This document shows positions 1 to 9,105 of a stretch of 64,000 bases of DNA, piece after piece. The position numbers were made by a program, and so were the translations under genes. Within the stretch, counting starts at the first letter, position 1, and each line of letters starts with the position of its first letter. The notes under the pieces were generated by a model that worked only from the letters and a program-made list of their open reading frames with translations, did no database searches and was not told the origin of the DNA. This DNA comes from Flavobacterium branchiicola (GTDB lineage: Bacteria; Bacteroidota; Bacteroidia; Flavobacteriales; Flavobacteriaceae), in contig NZ_JAGYWA010000004.1 of assembly GCF_018383905.1 (NCBI RefSeq), forward strand, positions 310,001 through 374,000, in the 5' to 3' direction.

Positions 1-192
1 TACATTGGTCAGAAGTGGAGCGAATTTCAGACCATAAAATATAAAACCAATGCGCAGCCTTTTTATGTATTGGTTAATAATAAAGGAGAAAAGTTAAACG
101 AGACTTCAGCTTATAATCCGGATGTTGATGATTATTTAAAATGGCTCAATACCGGAATTTCTAAATTCAAAAATGAATATTCGGAAATTTAG
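1..192 (+). CDS. C-terminal end of a DsbD-like thiol:disulfide interchange protein (partial)
   Basis: An open frame runs from the first base to a TAG at 190-192 and encodes 63 residues. It reads as the last part of a thioredoxin-fold domain: the run QPFYVLVNNKGE matches the cis-proline (QP) plus strand of thioredoxin-like domains, followed by a terminal helix (DVDDYLKWLNTGISKF). This pattern is typical of the C-terminal periplasmic domain of flavobacterial DsbD-type proteins, which pass reducing power across the inner membrane. The CxxC motif and membrane segments lie outside the window, so the family call rests on this tail only. A hairpin with a T-run follows directly. Confidence 0.55.
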   Translation, partial: YIGQKWSEFQTIKYKTNAQPFYVLVNNKGEKLNETSAYNPDVDDYLKWLNTGISKFKNEYSEI

Positions 193-216
193 AAAACCAT
201 TAAAATGTAAAACTGT

Positions 217-248
217 AAAAGAGATGCTTATCCTGCATCTCTTTTTTT
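217..248 (+). terminator. Rho-independent terminator of the DsbD-like gene
   Basis: An 11-bp stem (AAAAGAGATGC at 217-227 with its complement at 235-245) around a 7-nt loop is followed by a T-run. It lies 25 nt after the stop codon and separates this gene from the sialic acid locus. Confidence 0.85.
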
Positions 249-311
249 GTGCGCTTAATTTTGTGTTTTCCAAATTGAAAAACTAAAATTTTAAGAATAC
301 AGCTACTCTAT

Positions 312-325
312 TTAAAATATTTTAA
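312..325. promoter_or_regulatory. Candidate ROK operator copy 1 (TTAAAATATTTTAA)
   Basis: This perfect 14-bp palindrome lies upstream of the ROK regulator promoter. The same 14-mer occurs at 1651-1664 and a near-perfect copy at 1682-1695, both in front of susC. Presence on both sides of the regulator gene suggests autoregulation plus control of the catabolic operon. The site is AT-only, so chance occurrence is the main alternative. Confidence 0.55.
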
Positions 326-339
326 TATTGAAAGGTAAT

Positions 340-373
340 TTGTTACGGTAATTTAAAAAATAAATTAAATTTG
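340..373 (+). promoter_or_regulatory. Flavobacterial promoter of the ROK regulator gene
   Basis: A TTG at 340-342 and TAAATTTG at 366-373 match the Bacteroidota -33/-7 consensus (TTG and TAnnTTTG) with 23 bp between them. Transcription would begin near 378, giving a short leader before the ATG at 396. Confidence 0.6.
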
Positions 374-395
374 TTTAAAACCTAAATATAAAGCT

Positions 396-1628
396 ATGAG
401 TTTAAAAGATTTATTGGATAATAGTAAAGACAAAAGTTTATCGGAACAGAAATGGCATATGTTGAGACAATTTATTGTAAAACGACTATTATCTGGTGGA
501 AATTCGACTATTGCGGAACTAAGTGCTGAACTGCAATCCAGCGTTCCAACAGTTACTAAAGCTGTAAATGAATTGCTCGCAGAAGGTTATGTGGTAGATT
601 TAGGTAAAATTACCAATAGTGGCGGTCGCAGACCCTCATTATTTAGTATTAACCCAACTTGTGCCTATTTTTTAGGAGTAGAAGTAGGGTTAACCAGCAT
701 GTCAATCGGACTTCAGAATATTAAAAACGAATTGGTTAGTATAGAATTAGGAACTGCTTTTAAACTGGAGAATACTCAGGAATCTTTAAATAAGTTTTGC
801 AGTTTAATTAATTCATTTATTGAAGACAGTTCGGTTGAGAAAAAAATGATTTTGGGAGTTTGCATCAACTTTTCAGGACGTATTAACTCTATGGAAGGTT
901 TTAGTTATAATTACTTTTTTAGCGAAAACAGACCGTTAACCGAAATTATCTCAGAGCAGGTTAATCTTCCGGTTCATTTAGAAAATGATACCCGGGCAAT
1001 GGCTTTTGGCGAATATTGTGAAGGTGGCGTTGATGATGAGCAAAATATAATCTTTGTGAATTACAGTTGGGGAGTTGCAATTGGTATGATTACAGATGGC
1101 AAACTCTATTATGGAAAATCGGGTTATTCGGGTGAGTTTGGTCACAGTACTATTTTTAATAACGAAATAATGTGCCAGTGCGGAAAGTTAGGCTGCCTGG
1201 AAACCGAAATCTCCGGCTGGTCATTAATTAATCAGTTTAAAGATGCAATTAAAGATGGTAAACAATCGAAAGTAGTGCTGGATGATAATTCTCCAGTTCT
1301 GCAACATCATGCTATTATTGCCGGTGCGGTCAATCTGGAAGACACACTTTGTGTTGATCTGGTTACGCAGCAAAGCGAGAAAATGGGACGTTATTTATCT
1401 ATTCTCCTTAATATCTTCAATCCTGATCTTTTGGTAATTGGAGGCGATTTTGCTCAACTAGGTGATTATGCCCTTTTACCAATTCAATCTGCATTAAAAA
1501 AATATTCACTTGGTTTAGTCAACCGGGATATGAAACTTAAAAAATCAACTTTGGGTCGTCGTGCCGGCGTAATTGGGGCATGTTGTGTCATTAAGGAAAA
1601 ACTGCTGTTTCCTTTAATTAATAGTTAA
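396..1628 (+). CDS. ROK-family transcriptional regulator of the sialic acid locus
   Basis: The 410-residue protein has an N-terminal winged helix-turn-helix (about residues 20-75, with TIAELSAELQSSVPTVTKAV) joined to a ROK sugar-binding fold. The ROK zinc signature is intact: GEFGHSTIF followed by CQCGKLGCLE. The phosphate-binding loop of ROK kinases (DxGxT) is replaced by GVEVGLTSM, so it should be a sugar-responsive repressor of the NagC/Mlc type rather than a sugar kinase. It is transcribed toward the SusCD operon on the same strand, 314 bp upstream of susC. A palindrome occurs in front of both its own gene and susC, consistent with autoregulated control of sialic acid or amino sugar use. 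The inducer (sialic acid, ManNAc or GlcNAc-6-P) cannot be read from the sequence. Confidence 0.88.
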   Translation: MSLKDLLDNSKDKSLSEQKWHMLRQFIVKRLLSGGNSTIAELSAELQSSVPTVTKAVNELLAEGYVVDLGKITNSGGRRPSLFSINPTCAYFLGVEVGLTSMSIGLQNIKNELVSIELGTAFKLENTQESLNKFCSLINSFIEDSSVEKKMILGVCINFSGRINSMEGFSYNYFFSENRPLTEIISEQVNLPVHLENDTRAMAFGEYCEGGVDDEQNIIFVNYSWGVAIGMITDGKLYYGKSGYSGEFGHSTIFNNEIMCQCGKLGCLETEISGWSLINQFKDAIKDGKQSKVVLDDNSPVLQHHAIIAGAVNLEDTLCVDLVTQQSEKMGRYLSILLNIFNPDLLVIGGDFAQLGDYALLPIQSALKKYSLGLVNRDMKLKKSTLGRRAGVIGACCVIKEKLLFPLINS

Positions 1629-1650
1629 TTTCAAAAATCAATACCACTTA

Positions 1651-1664
1651 TTAAAATATTTTAA
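1651..1664. promoter_or_regulatory. Candidate ROK operator copy 2 (TTAAAATATTTTAA)
   Basis: This is an exact copy of the palindrome at 312-325. It sits just upstream of the TTG element of the proposed susC promoter, 31 bp (centre to centre) from the third copy. Confidence 0.55.
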
Positions 1665-1673
1665 TAACTATAG

Positions 1674-1702
1674 TTGTTATTTTAAAATATTTTATATCTT
1701 TA
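1674..1702 (+). promoter_or_regulatory. Promoter of the susC-led sialic acid operon
   Basis: TTG at 1674-1676 and TATCTTTA at 1695-1702 are spaced by 18 bp and match the flavobacterial consensus except for the last base. A third palindrome copy (1682-1695, 13 of 14 positions) lies between the two promoter elements, where a bound repressor would block RNA polymerase. The predicted leader to the susC start is about 230 nt. Confidence 0.55.
1682..1695. promoter_or_regulatory. Candidate ROK operator copy 3 (one mismatch)
   Basis: TTAAAATATTTTAT differs from the other two copies at the final base and lies inside the spacer of the susC promoter. The location is that of a classical blocking operator. 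Confidence 0.5.
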
Positions 1703-1831
1703 CAAAGTGATAATAAATTATTTACATATAGTTTACTTATGAAGATGATGCGTTTTTTGTTTTAAGAATTAAGATTGACACAAATACCAAACTAACCATT
1801 TGGATAAAAATATTGTTTTTTGATCATAAAA

Positions 1832-1865
1832 AAAGCCAGTCAATGCTGTGAACATTGCTGGCTTT
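1832..1865 (+). promoter_or_regulatory. Stem-loop in the susC leader
   Basis: AAAGCCAG (1832-1839) and CAATG (1841-1845) pair with CATTG (1853-1857) and CTGGCTTT (1858-1865), with one bulged T and a 7-nt loop. It sits in the 314-bp gap between the regulator and susC, downstream of the proposed promoter. Only TTTG follows, so it is a poor terminator. It could be an attenuator, a leader-stabilising hairpin or a weak terminator of the regulator gene. Confidence 0.5.
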
Positions 1866-1942
1866 GTTCCCGAGAGAACTAATGATTAGGAATAAATAAA
1901 TTGACCTTAACAAAGTTTTATTAACCAAACCATTACAAAAGT

Positions 1943-4900
1943 ATGAAATTATTGCCTAAAAGTAAACCTAAATCTTGTAGGTTTACTCCTAACCACGTAA
2001 AAGTTATTAAACTGACGTCGACATTGCTTTTAGCATTAACGATGCAGTTAGCAACTGCAAAAACGGAAAAAAGCCTTGTGCTTATAGATAAGAACATCAA
2101 AAACAATGATCCTGTTCAGAAAAAAGTTACCGGAAAAGTTACTAATGAAAAAGGAGAATCACTTCCTGGTGTAAACATTGTTGCAAAAGGTACAAACATT
2201 AGTACTCAAACAGATTTTGACGGAAAATTTACTTTTGAAGTTCCGGATAATGCAACTACTTTGGTGGTAACTTATATAGGTCTGCAAGATCAGGAAGTTG
2301 CCATTACTGGAGGGGCATTAAATATTGTCCTAAAAGAAATCGGACAACAAATGAATGAGGTAATTGTGGTTGGATACGGATCACAAAACAGAAGAACTTT
2401 AAGTACCGCAGTTTCTAAACTGGATAAAAAAGTACTTGAAAATGTACCTTATTCAAACGTAACACAGTCGCTGCAAGGAAACGTAACAGGTTTGGTGGTT
2501 AAAACTTCATCAGGACAACCTGGTAAAGCATCAAATGTAATTGTTCGTGGAGGAACTTCTATCGATAATCCATCCGGAGCAACTCCTTTATATATTGTAG
2601 ATGGCGTTTTGCGTTCTCAGATTGATGATATTAACTCTCTTGATATTGCTTCTCTTCAGGTATTAAAAGATGCTGCAGCAACTTCTATCTATGGAGCTCG
2701 TGCTTCAAATGGTGTAATTATTATCACCACTTCTACAGGAAAAGCAGGAAAATTAAAAGTAAGCTATAATGTATCGACTCAAAACAGTAGAATCAATAAA
2801 AAATATGATTTTATGGATGGTGGCGATTATATTAAAATGCAACGCTTAGGATTGTATAATGCAGCAGAACTTGCCGGACTTTCTACTACAACCGGAATTG
2901 CAAGATTAGGTCAGTTAACTGGTGCAACGCCAGCAGGAACCGGAAATAATTTGCAAAACAATACGCCGTTTGCAACCTTATTAAAATCAAATTTATCGGC
3001 AGAGACAATCGGAACGCTTCAGGCAAAAGGCTGGCAGGAAATGGCAGATCCTTTAAATCCTAGCAGTACTATTATGTACAAAAGTACCAACTGGAATGAT
3101 GTTTTGTTTCAGGATGCTCTTACGCAAAATCATACTTTAGGTTTTAGCGGTGGTACAGATACAGGTGTATTCGACTTAAGTCTGGGGTATTTAAAAGGAG
3201 ACGGTATTACCATTTTTACCGGATACGAAAGATTTACAAGTAAATTAAATGCTTCTCTAAAAATAGCAGATAATTTTACGATTAATGGTCGTGTTTTATT
3301 TTCCAGATCAAGCAACAATCAGGTAGTTGCCAATAGTGTTGTTTTCAACAGATATTTAGGAAACTCGCCAACTACAAAAATGTATTTGGAAGACGGGACT
3401 TTAGCGCCGGGACAAAACAATATCAACGGAAATCCATTGTACCAAATGGGTAAAGTAAAAGGGGTAAACGAAAATAATAAATTGCAGATGGGCGTAGATG
3501 GTGAATTAAGACTTGCCAAAGATTTTACCTTCACACCAGCGATGTCTTTATATAGCGAAAATGAAAATGACAACACTTTTCAACAAGCATTTTTAAGCGG
3601 AAGCAGTGGCTTGGTAGACAACAGCCGACCAGCAACACGATTGAGTAATCAAATTTATCAGGTACAATACGAAGGAGTTTTTGCTTATAAAAAAGGCTGG
3701 GATCAGGTTGGTGATTTTGATGCTAAACTGGGAGTTTCAAAATACGACAGATCGATTAAAACATTTAATGCAGCAGGAAAAGGAAGTCCGTCTGATTTAG
3801 CGCAGACTTTAGATTCTTCTCCAATTCCGGTTTCAGTTTACAGTAACAATACAAAATTGGTTTTAAATAGCGTTTTCGGACGTGTAAATTACGATTACAA
3901 AAACAGATATTTTGCAACAGCTTCATTTCGTTATGACGGTTCATCAAGTTTAGGACCAGATAACAGATATGGTTTTTTCCCTGGAATCTCTGCAGGATGG
4001 AATCTTCAGGAAGAAAAATTCTGGGCGAAAGCAATGCCAAAATTCTTCTCTTCTCTTAAACTTCGTGGAAGTTATGGTGTAAACGGAAACTTAGGAACTC
4101 TGGGTGATTTCCAGGCTGGAGGATTATATTCAGGATCAACAAATGGTATAGCAAACAGTTACAACGGACAATCTGCAATTATAAACTCTACAATTGCAAA
4201 TCCGGGATTAAAATGGGAAGAATCACAAACAGTTAATGCCGGTTTTGATATCGGATTAAATGAAGATAAAGTTAGAATCATCGGAGATTTCTATAATAAG
4301 TTAACTTCAGATTTATTGACCAACTTAACACTGGCTTCAAATAGTGGTTTCTCTACGGTATTAACCAACTTAGGAGGATTAAGAAGTAAAGGTTTTGAGT
4401 TGGAAGTTCAGGCAAATGTGTACAATCAAAACGACTGGAAAATTAATGTTGGGGCAAACGTTTCTCACAATACCAATACAGTTGAGAAACTTCCATTCAA
4501 TGGAAATGGAAATAACAGAATTGGAGGAACTGAAATCTGGGATGCAAAAAGCGGAGCGTACAAATATGTTGGAGGTTTACAGGAAGGTCAGAAAATTGGA
4601 GATTTTTATGCGCACAAACAATTGTACATTCTTTCTACACAAGCAGAAGCCGATGCTTACAACCTAAAAGTTCACGATACGTATGTAACTAAAACGGCAG
4701 CAAACGGAGGAAACCCAGAAGGTAAAAAATTCGCAGGAGATGCTGTTTTTGAAGATACAGATAATAACGGAATCATCGACAGCAGAGACAGAACGTATAT
4801 GGGGAATATGTTCCCGACATTCGTAGGAGGTTTTAATTTTGATGCCGCTTACAAAGGATTCTCATTAACGGTAAGAACAGATTATTCATTAGGAGCAACA

Positions 4901-5377
4901 ATTTACAACGAAGCAAGAGCACGTTTCTTAGGTCAGTTTCAGGGGAATTACGGTTTATTAGCTGAAAGTGGACAAGCGTGGCAAAAAGAAGGAGATATTA
5001 CAGATGTTCCTCGTTACCGTTGGGCAGATCAGACGAATCAAAATAACTTATTCAGATCTGAGGCGAGTGGTGCGGCATACAATACCAATATGTTTCAGGG
5101 AAACAGTCGTTATTATGAAAGCGGAGATTACTTATGTATCAGAGAAATTACATTCAGTTATAACTTTCCAAAATCACTTATCGAAAAAGCAAGCTTAAAC
5201 TCACTTCGTTTGTACGTTACAGGAAGTAACTTGTATTATTTTACAAAATACAAAGGATTAAGCCCAGAAGTACAGGGTATTGATGGAGGATCAAGTTTAG
5301 GATTAAATGCGGCAGGTTCAACAGGAACTTATCCGGTTCCAAGAAACATTATCCTTGGTTTAAACATCAGTTTGTAA
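1943..5377 (+). CDS. SusC-family TonB-dependent outer membrane transporter (sialic acid locus)
   Basis: This 1144-residue protein is the outer membrane pore of a SusC/SusD pair. After an export signal (hydrophobic core near residues 24-38, ending ATAKTE) comes a carboxypeptidase-regulatory-like beta-sandwich (about residues 60-130, VTGKVTNEKGESLPGVNI), then the TonB plug (NEVIVVGYGSQNRRTL), including the SusC-typical stretch TPLYIVDGV and SIYGARASNGVIIITT. The rest is the 22-stranded barrel, ending in the aromatic-poor strand NIILGLNISL. SusD begins 17 bp downstream. Neighbouring sialate genes imply import of sialic acid or sialylated oligosaccharides into the periplasm, powered by TonB. The ATG at 1943 gives a complete signal sequence. 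Family assignment is firm; the substrate is inferred from context. Confidence 0.93.
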   Translation: MKLLPKSKPKSCRFTPNHVKVIKLTSTLLLALTMQLATAKTEKSLVLIDKNIKNNDPVQKKVTGKVTNEKGESLPGVNIVAKGTNISTQTDFDGKFTFEVPDNATTLVVTYIGLQDQEVAITGGALNIVLKEIGQQMNEVIVVGYGSQNRRTLSTAVSKLDKKVLENVPYSNVTQSLQGNVTGLVVKTSSGQPGKASNVIVRGGTSIDNPSGATPLYIVDGVLRSQIDDINSLDIASLQVLKDAAATSIYGARASNGVIIITTSTGKAGKLKVSYNVSTQNSRINKKYDFMDGGDYIKMQRLGLYNAAELAGLSTTTGIARLGQLTGATPAGTGNNLQNNTPFATLLKSNLSAETIGTLQAKGWQEMADPLNPSSTIMYKSTNWNDVLFQDALTQNHTLGFSGGTDTGVFDLSLGYLKGDGITIFTGYERFTSKLNASLKIADNFTINGRVLFSRSSNNQVVANSVVFNRYLGNSPTTKMYLEDGTLAPGQNNINGNPLYQMGKVKGVNENNKLQMGVDGELRLAKDFTFTPAMSLYSENENDNTFQQAFLSGSSGLVDNSRPATRLSNQIYQVQYEGVFAYKKGWDQVGDFDAKLGVSKYDRSIKTFNAAGKGSPSDLAQTLDSSPIPVSVYSNNTKLVLNSVFGRVNYDYKNRYFATASFRYDGSSSLGPDNRYGFFPGISAGWNLQEEKFWAKAMPKFFSSLKLRGSYGVNGNLGTLGDFQAGGLYSGSTNGIANSYNGQSAIINSTIANPGLKWEESQTVNAGFDIGLNEDKVRIIGDFYNKLTSDLLTNLTLASNSGFSTVLTNLGGLRSKGFELEVQANVYNQNDWKINVGANVSHNTNTVEKLPFNGNGNNRIGGTEIWDAKSGAYKYVGGLQEGQKIGDFYAHKQLYILSTQAEADAYNLKVHDTYVTKTAANGGNPEGKKFAGDAVFEDTDNNGIIDSRDRTYMGNMFPTFVGGFNFDAAYKGFSLTVRTDYSLGATIYNEARARFLGQFQGNYGLLAESGQAWQKEGDITDVPRYRWADQTNQNNLFRSEASGAAYNTNMFQGNSRYYESGDYLCIREITFSYNFPKSLIEKASLNSLRLYVTGSNLYYFTKYKGLSPEVQGIDGGSSLGLNAAGSTGTYPVPRNIILGLNISL

Positions 5378-5394
5378 ATTTTAATTAAAAAATC

Positions 5395-6849
5395 ATGAAA
5401 AAGAAATTTCTTTTATACGCAATATTTTTCTCCAGTCTTTCGCTATTCACCTCATGTCAGGATGATTTAGAATTAACTTCGACGAGTGTGATTACCTCCG
5501 ATAGTTTCTGGAAAACAGAAGACGACGCCAAAGCCGGTGTAAACGGTATGTATGTAAACTTCAGAATCCAGACACAGCAAAATTATTATTTGCTTGGTGG
5601 CGCAAGAAGTGCAGAAATAACAGGAGGAGTTCAGTCTCCGTTAACTTTGGCAAATTATTACAACAATAACCTAACGCCACAAAATATTGATGTAGAATGG
5701 GGAGGTTTGTATACCGTAATTCATCAGGCGAATCTGGTTTTAAAATATGTTCCACAAATTCAGTTTAGCCCTTCAACGGTAAACGAACAAAAAAGATATA
5801 TTGCTCAGGCTTATTCTATCCGTGCTTTATGTTATTTTATAATGGCGCGTTCCTGGGGCGGAGTTCCAATTGTTACTGATCCGACAGAAAACACCAATCA
5901 GTCACAATACATAATTCCAAGAAATACAATTCAGGAAACTTTTGCCTTCATTAAATCAGATATTGATGCAGCAATTGCCAACTTCCCTGATGTTGCCAAC
6001 AATAAAACACAATTGTCTCTGGCGTCTGCGTATGCTCTAAAAGCCGATGTAAACTTATGGACAGCAAAACAATTAAGTGGGGGAACAGCTGACTTAAATA
6101 CAGCTTTGGCAGCCATAAATGCAATACCGGGGACACCAACTTTGTTACCTGCTTTTAAAGATGTTTTTGCTTTCGATAAAAAAGCAAATGCAGAGGTTGT
6201 ATTTGCCGTTCGTTATTCATTGGCAGATTTACCTTCTTCTTTAGCAGACAACTGGAATCAGTTTATGTTTGTTGGACCAAGTGATTTTGCACCATTAACA
6301 TCTGCGCAGGCAATCGCTGTTTTCGGAACTTTAGGTACCGGAGCAGGAAATGCAGGTATTTCGAGAGTACAACCGGATATTACAAGATTCAATTTTGCAG
6401 CAACAGATACCAGAAAAGCGGCAACGTATCAAACTTTATACAATGGTACAACTCCTGTTGTTACCGGTTTAGTAAAATACAACGGAACTGTAGATGGTAC
6501 AATCAGAAGATTTGTAAGTGATATTATTATTTACCGTTGGGCTGATATTTTATTAATGAAAGCGGAAATCAAAAATGCTTTAGGACAAGATCCAACTTCA
6601 GAAATGAATTTGGTAATGCAAAGAGCAGATCCTTCGGCTTCATTTACAAACAGCACACCAACAGCAAACGATGATGTAATCTTAAAAGAACGTTTGAAAG
6701 AATTGGCTTTTGAAGGGAAATCATGGTGGGATATTGTACGTTTCAACAGAACAGATTTAGTTCCGTCTATGGCAGGGAAAAAAGTATTGTTTCCAATTTC
6801 TCAAAACACAATAAACTTCAATCCAAAAATTGAACAGAATCCATTGTAA
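5395..6849 (+). CDS. SusD/RagB-family surface glycan-binding lipoprotein
   Basis: The 484-residue protein has a lipoprotein signal with the lipobox LFTSC (Cys21), so it should be lipid-anchored at the cell surface as the lid of the SusC pore. The alpha-helical TPR-like body typical of SusD is visible (AQAYSIRALCYFIMARSWGGVPIV), as is the conserved C-terminal region (RLKELAFEGKSWWDIVRFNR). It follows susC by 17 bp and must be cotranscribed. It probably captures sialic acid freed by the sialidase encoded later in the locus. SusD-like proteins diverge strongly in ligand residues, so specificity comes from the neighbours and not from the sequence itself. Confidence 0.93.
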   Translation: MKKKFLLYAIFFSSLSLFTSCQDDLELTSTSVITSDSFWKTEDDAKAGVNGMYVNFRIQTQQNYYLLGGARSAEITGGVQSPLTLANYYNNNLTPQNIDVEWGGLYTVIHQANLVLKYVPQIQFSPSTVNEQKRYIAQAYSIRALCYFIMARSWGGVPIVTDPTENTNQSQYIIPRNTIQETFAFIKSDIDAAIANFPDVANNKTQLSLASAYALKADVNLWTAKQLSGGTADLNTALAAINAIPGTPTLLPAFKDVFAFDKKANAEVVFAVRYSLADLPSSLADNWNQFMFVGPSDFAPLTSAQAIAVFGTLGTGAGNAGISRVQPDITRFNFAATDTRKAATYQTLYNGTTPVVTGLVKYNGTVDGTIRRFVSDIIIYRWADILLMKAEIKNALGQDPTSEMNLVMQRADPSASFTNSTPTANDDVILKERLKELAFEGKSWWDIVRFNRTDLVPSMAGKKVLFPISQNTINFNPKIEQNPL

Positions 6850-6889
6850 TAATAAAAAGAACAAAAAATAAAATAAACAAAAGTTTACA

Positions 6890-6923
6890 ATCAGGCTGGA
6901 AATGTACCTGTTTCCAGTCTGAT
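6890..6923 (+). other. Stem-loop between susD and nanA
   Basis: ATCAG, a G-T wobble and CTGGAAA (6890-6902) pair with TTTCCAG and CTGAT (6911-6923): a 13-bp stem with an 8-nt loop. No T-run follows, so it is unlikely to terminate. It may protect the susCD part of the transcript from 3' decay or mark a processing site, which would help explain higher susCD expression. Confidence 0.6.
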
Positions 6924-6948
6924 AAAACAAACATTAAAAAATAAAGTC

Positions 6949-7869
6949 ATGAAAATTCAACATTTACAAGGTCTTATTTCGGCTCCATTTACTCCTTTTG
7001 ATGAAAGCGGAAAATTAGATGTCAGCTTAATTCCTGCTTACTATTCATTTTTAAAAAGAAACGGAGTTACAGGTGCATTTATCATTGGTTCTACGGGTGA
7101 AGGTGTTTCTATGTCATTAGAAGAAAAGAAAACCGTAGCAAAAGCCTGGGCAGATTGTTCAAATCATGATGCCGATTTTAAAGTAATGGTTTTTCTTGGC
7201 GGAACGTGTTTAACAGATTGCATCGAACTGGCAAAATATTCGTATGAAATTGGTTTATATGCTGTTTCTATTACTGCTCCATTTTACTTCAAACCAGGAA
7301 ATGTAGATACACTGGCTGAAATTTGTATTACCGTTGGAGAAAGTGTTCCTGATATGCCATTGTATTATTATCATATTCCGGTTTTAACAGGCGTAAATAT
7401 CCCAATGTTTGATTTGGTAAGGGCTTTAGACGGAAAACTGCCAAACTTTGCCGGAGTGAAATATACGCACGAAGATTTTATGGATTTTCAGAGTTGTATG
7501 AGTTATGCCGATGGAAAATTTGATATGCTTTGGGGACGTGACGAAAACATGTTGTCAGCATTAGTTTTAGGTGCAAAAGGCGCGGTAGGAAGTACATTTA
7601 ATTATGCTGCTCCATTGTATTATGATTTGATTGATGCCTTTAATAATAATGATTTGGTGAAAGCCAGAAAATTGCAGCAAAAATCAATCGACATGATTCG
7701 TTTCTTAGGAAAGTATGGCGGAATTTCTGTTGGTAAAGCTTACATGAAATTGGTCGGACATAATTTAGGCGGATTCAGACTTCCGGTTAAAAACATGAGT
7801 GCCGAACAATTTGAGTTGTTCAAAAAAGATGTGGCAGGTTTGAATTTTGATGCATTTAAATCCAAATAA
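6949..7869 (+). CDS. nanA: N-acetylneuraminate lyase
   Basis: This 306-residue TIM-barrel aldolase of the DHDPS/NAL family cleaves N-acetylneuraminate to ManNAc and pyruvate in the cytosol. The carboxylate-binding motif GSTGE lies at residues 47-51, the catalytic Tyr in YYHIP near residue 141, and the Schiff-base lysine in GVKYT at Lys171. Length is normal for the family (about 290-310). Within the locus it follows SusCD and precedes the mutarotase NanM, and an N-acylglucosamine 2-epimerase downstream can use its product. This context favours a sialate lyase over dihydrodipicolinate synthase. There is no signal peptide, consistent with a cytosolic enzyme. Confidence 0.93.
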   Translation: MKIQHLQGLISAPFTPFDESGKLDVSLIPAYYSFLKRNGVTGAFIIGSTGEGVSMSLEEKKTVAKAWADCSNHDADFKVMVFLGGTCLTDCIELAKYSYEIGLYAVSITAPFYFKPGNVDTLAEICITVGESVPDMPLYYYHIPVLTGVNIPMFDLVRALDGKLPNFAGVKYTHEDFMDFQSCMSYADGKFDMLWGRDENMLSALVLGAKGAVGSTFNYAAPLYYDLIDAFNNNDLVKARKLQQKSIDMIRFLGKYGGISVGKAYMKLVGHNLGGFRLPVKNMSAEQFELFKKDVAGLNFDAFKSK

Positions 7870-7898
7870 AAAGTTTCGTTTTCCTTAAAACAAACACT

Positions 7899-9071
7899 AT
7901 GAATAGGTCTTTTTCTTTCTTAATCCTTACTATTTTAATTATGTCAGCAACAGTTGGTTTTTCGCAAAAAACAAAAATTTCAAAAATCGAATGGAAAAAA
8001 GCGGCGCAGCTTCAAAATGCTGACGGAAGTATTTCTTTGGGTTTTGCAGGACCAATAAACGGTGTAAATAATGATGTTATGATTGTTGCCGGGGGAGCAA
8101 ACTTTCAGGACAAATTGCCTTGGGAAGGAGGGAAAAAGCATTATTCTAAAGAAATACATGTTTTAGAAAAAAACGGAGATCAGTACAACTGGAATAAAAA
8201 AACAACGACCGAATTACCGGAACCAATAGCCTATTGTGGCGTTGTTTCAACAAGTTTTGGAATCCTGTATACAGGCGGGGAAAATGAAAATGGCTTATCA
8301 AATAAAACACAGTTATTAAGCTGGAATAAAGATAAAAATGAAGTTGAGATAAAAAACCTGACAGATTTTCCAATCGCGATTACAAACATTGCTCTTGTAA
8401 ATGTTAACAATGTAGTGTACGCCATTGGTGGTGATGAAGTAACAAAAACCTCAGATTTGGTTTTTAGTATTGATTTAAATGAAAGTGAACCAAGTTGGAA
8501 AACAGAACCAAAATTACCTTTTGCACTGGCAAATTCAGTTGCAGTTGTTCAGCAGGAAACAGAGGAGGTAAATATTTATGTGATTGGCGGAAGAACAAAA
8601 ACGTCTTTGGGCATAAGTGATTTACACAATACAACATTAGCCTATAATTTAAAAAAGAAAGTTTGGGAAACCAAAGCGCTGATAACCGACGGAAAACATA
8701 CGACCAACTTTTCAGCCGGAGCCGGAGTTGCTTTCGGGGACCGATATATTATTATTACAGGAGGCGATAACGGTACTACTTTTCATAAAATAGAAACTTA
8801 TTTGTCTCAGATTGCCAAAGCAGCTTCAGAAGAAGAAAAGGCAAAATTAATTGCCGAAAAAAATATCTTAAATACAACACATCAGGGATTTTACAAGGAT
8901 ATTCTATTGTTTGATACCTCAAAATATAAATGGACAAAATTGGGTGAATTACCCTTTTTGGCTCATGTAACTACAACTGCCGTATTATGGAACGATAAAA
9001 TTGTTTTATCAAATGGAGAAATAAAGCCCGGAATTCGTACGCCGGATATTATGATAGGCACTATTAAATAA
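7899..9071 (+). CDS. nanM: Kelch-repeat N-acetylneuraminate epimerase (mutarotase)
   Basis: The 390-residue protein begins with a cleavable signal peptide (hydrophobic residues 5-20, ending VGFSQ) and forms a beta-propeller of kelch repeats, seen as recurring hydrophobic-GG strands such as MIVAGGANF, VYAIGGDE, IYVIGGRTK and IIITGGDNG. NanM proteins convert the alpha anomer of sialic acid released by sialidase to the beta anomer in the periplasm, speeding use by transporter and lyase. Its place between nanA and a sialate-type MFS permease fits this. The signal peptide places it in the periplasm, before inner membrane uptake. Kelch propellers do vary in function, so the call depends partly on context. 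Confidence 0.87.
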   Translation: MNRSFSFLILTILIMSATVGFSQKTKISKIEWKKAAQLQNADGSISLGFAGPINGVNNDVMIVAGGANFQDKLPWEGGKKHYSKEIHVLEKNGDQYNWNKKTTTELPEPIAYCGVVSTSFGILYTGGENENGLSNKTQLLSWNKDKNEVEIKNLTDFPIAITNIALVNVNNVVYAIGGDEVTKTSDLVFSIDLNESEPSWKTEPKLPFALANSVAVVQQETEEVNIYVIGGRTKTSLGISDLHNTTLAYNLKKKVWETKALITDGKHTTNFSAGAGVAFGDRYIIITGGDNGTTFHKIETYLSQIAKAASEEEKAKLIAEKNILNTTHQGFYKDILLFDTSKYKWTKLGELPFLAHVTTTAVLWNDKIVLSNGEIKPGIRTPDIMIGTIK

Positions 9072-9105
9072 ATTAAAAAAGACCAAAAACAAACCCAACC
9101 AAAAA

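Noticed and set aside
396..1628. ROK protein as the missing GlcNAc kinase
   Set aside because: It has an N-terminal helix-turn-helix and lacks the kinase phosphate-binding loop, so a regulator is the better reading.
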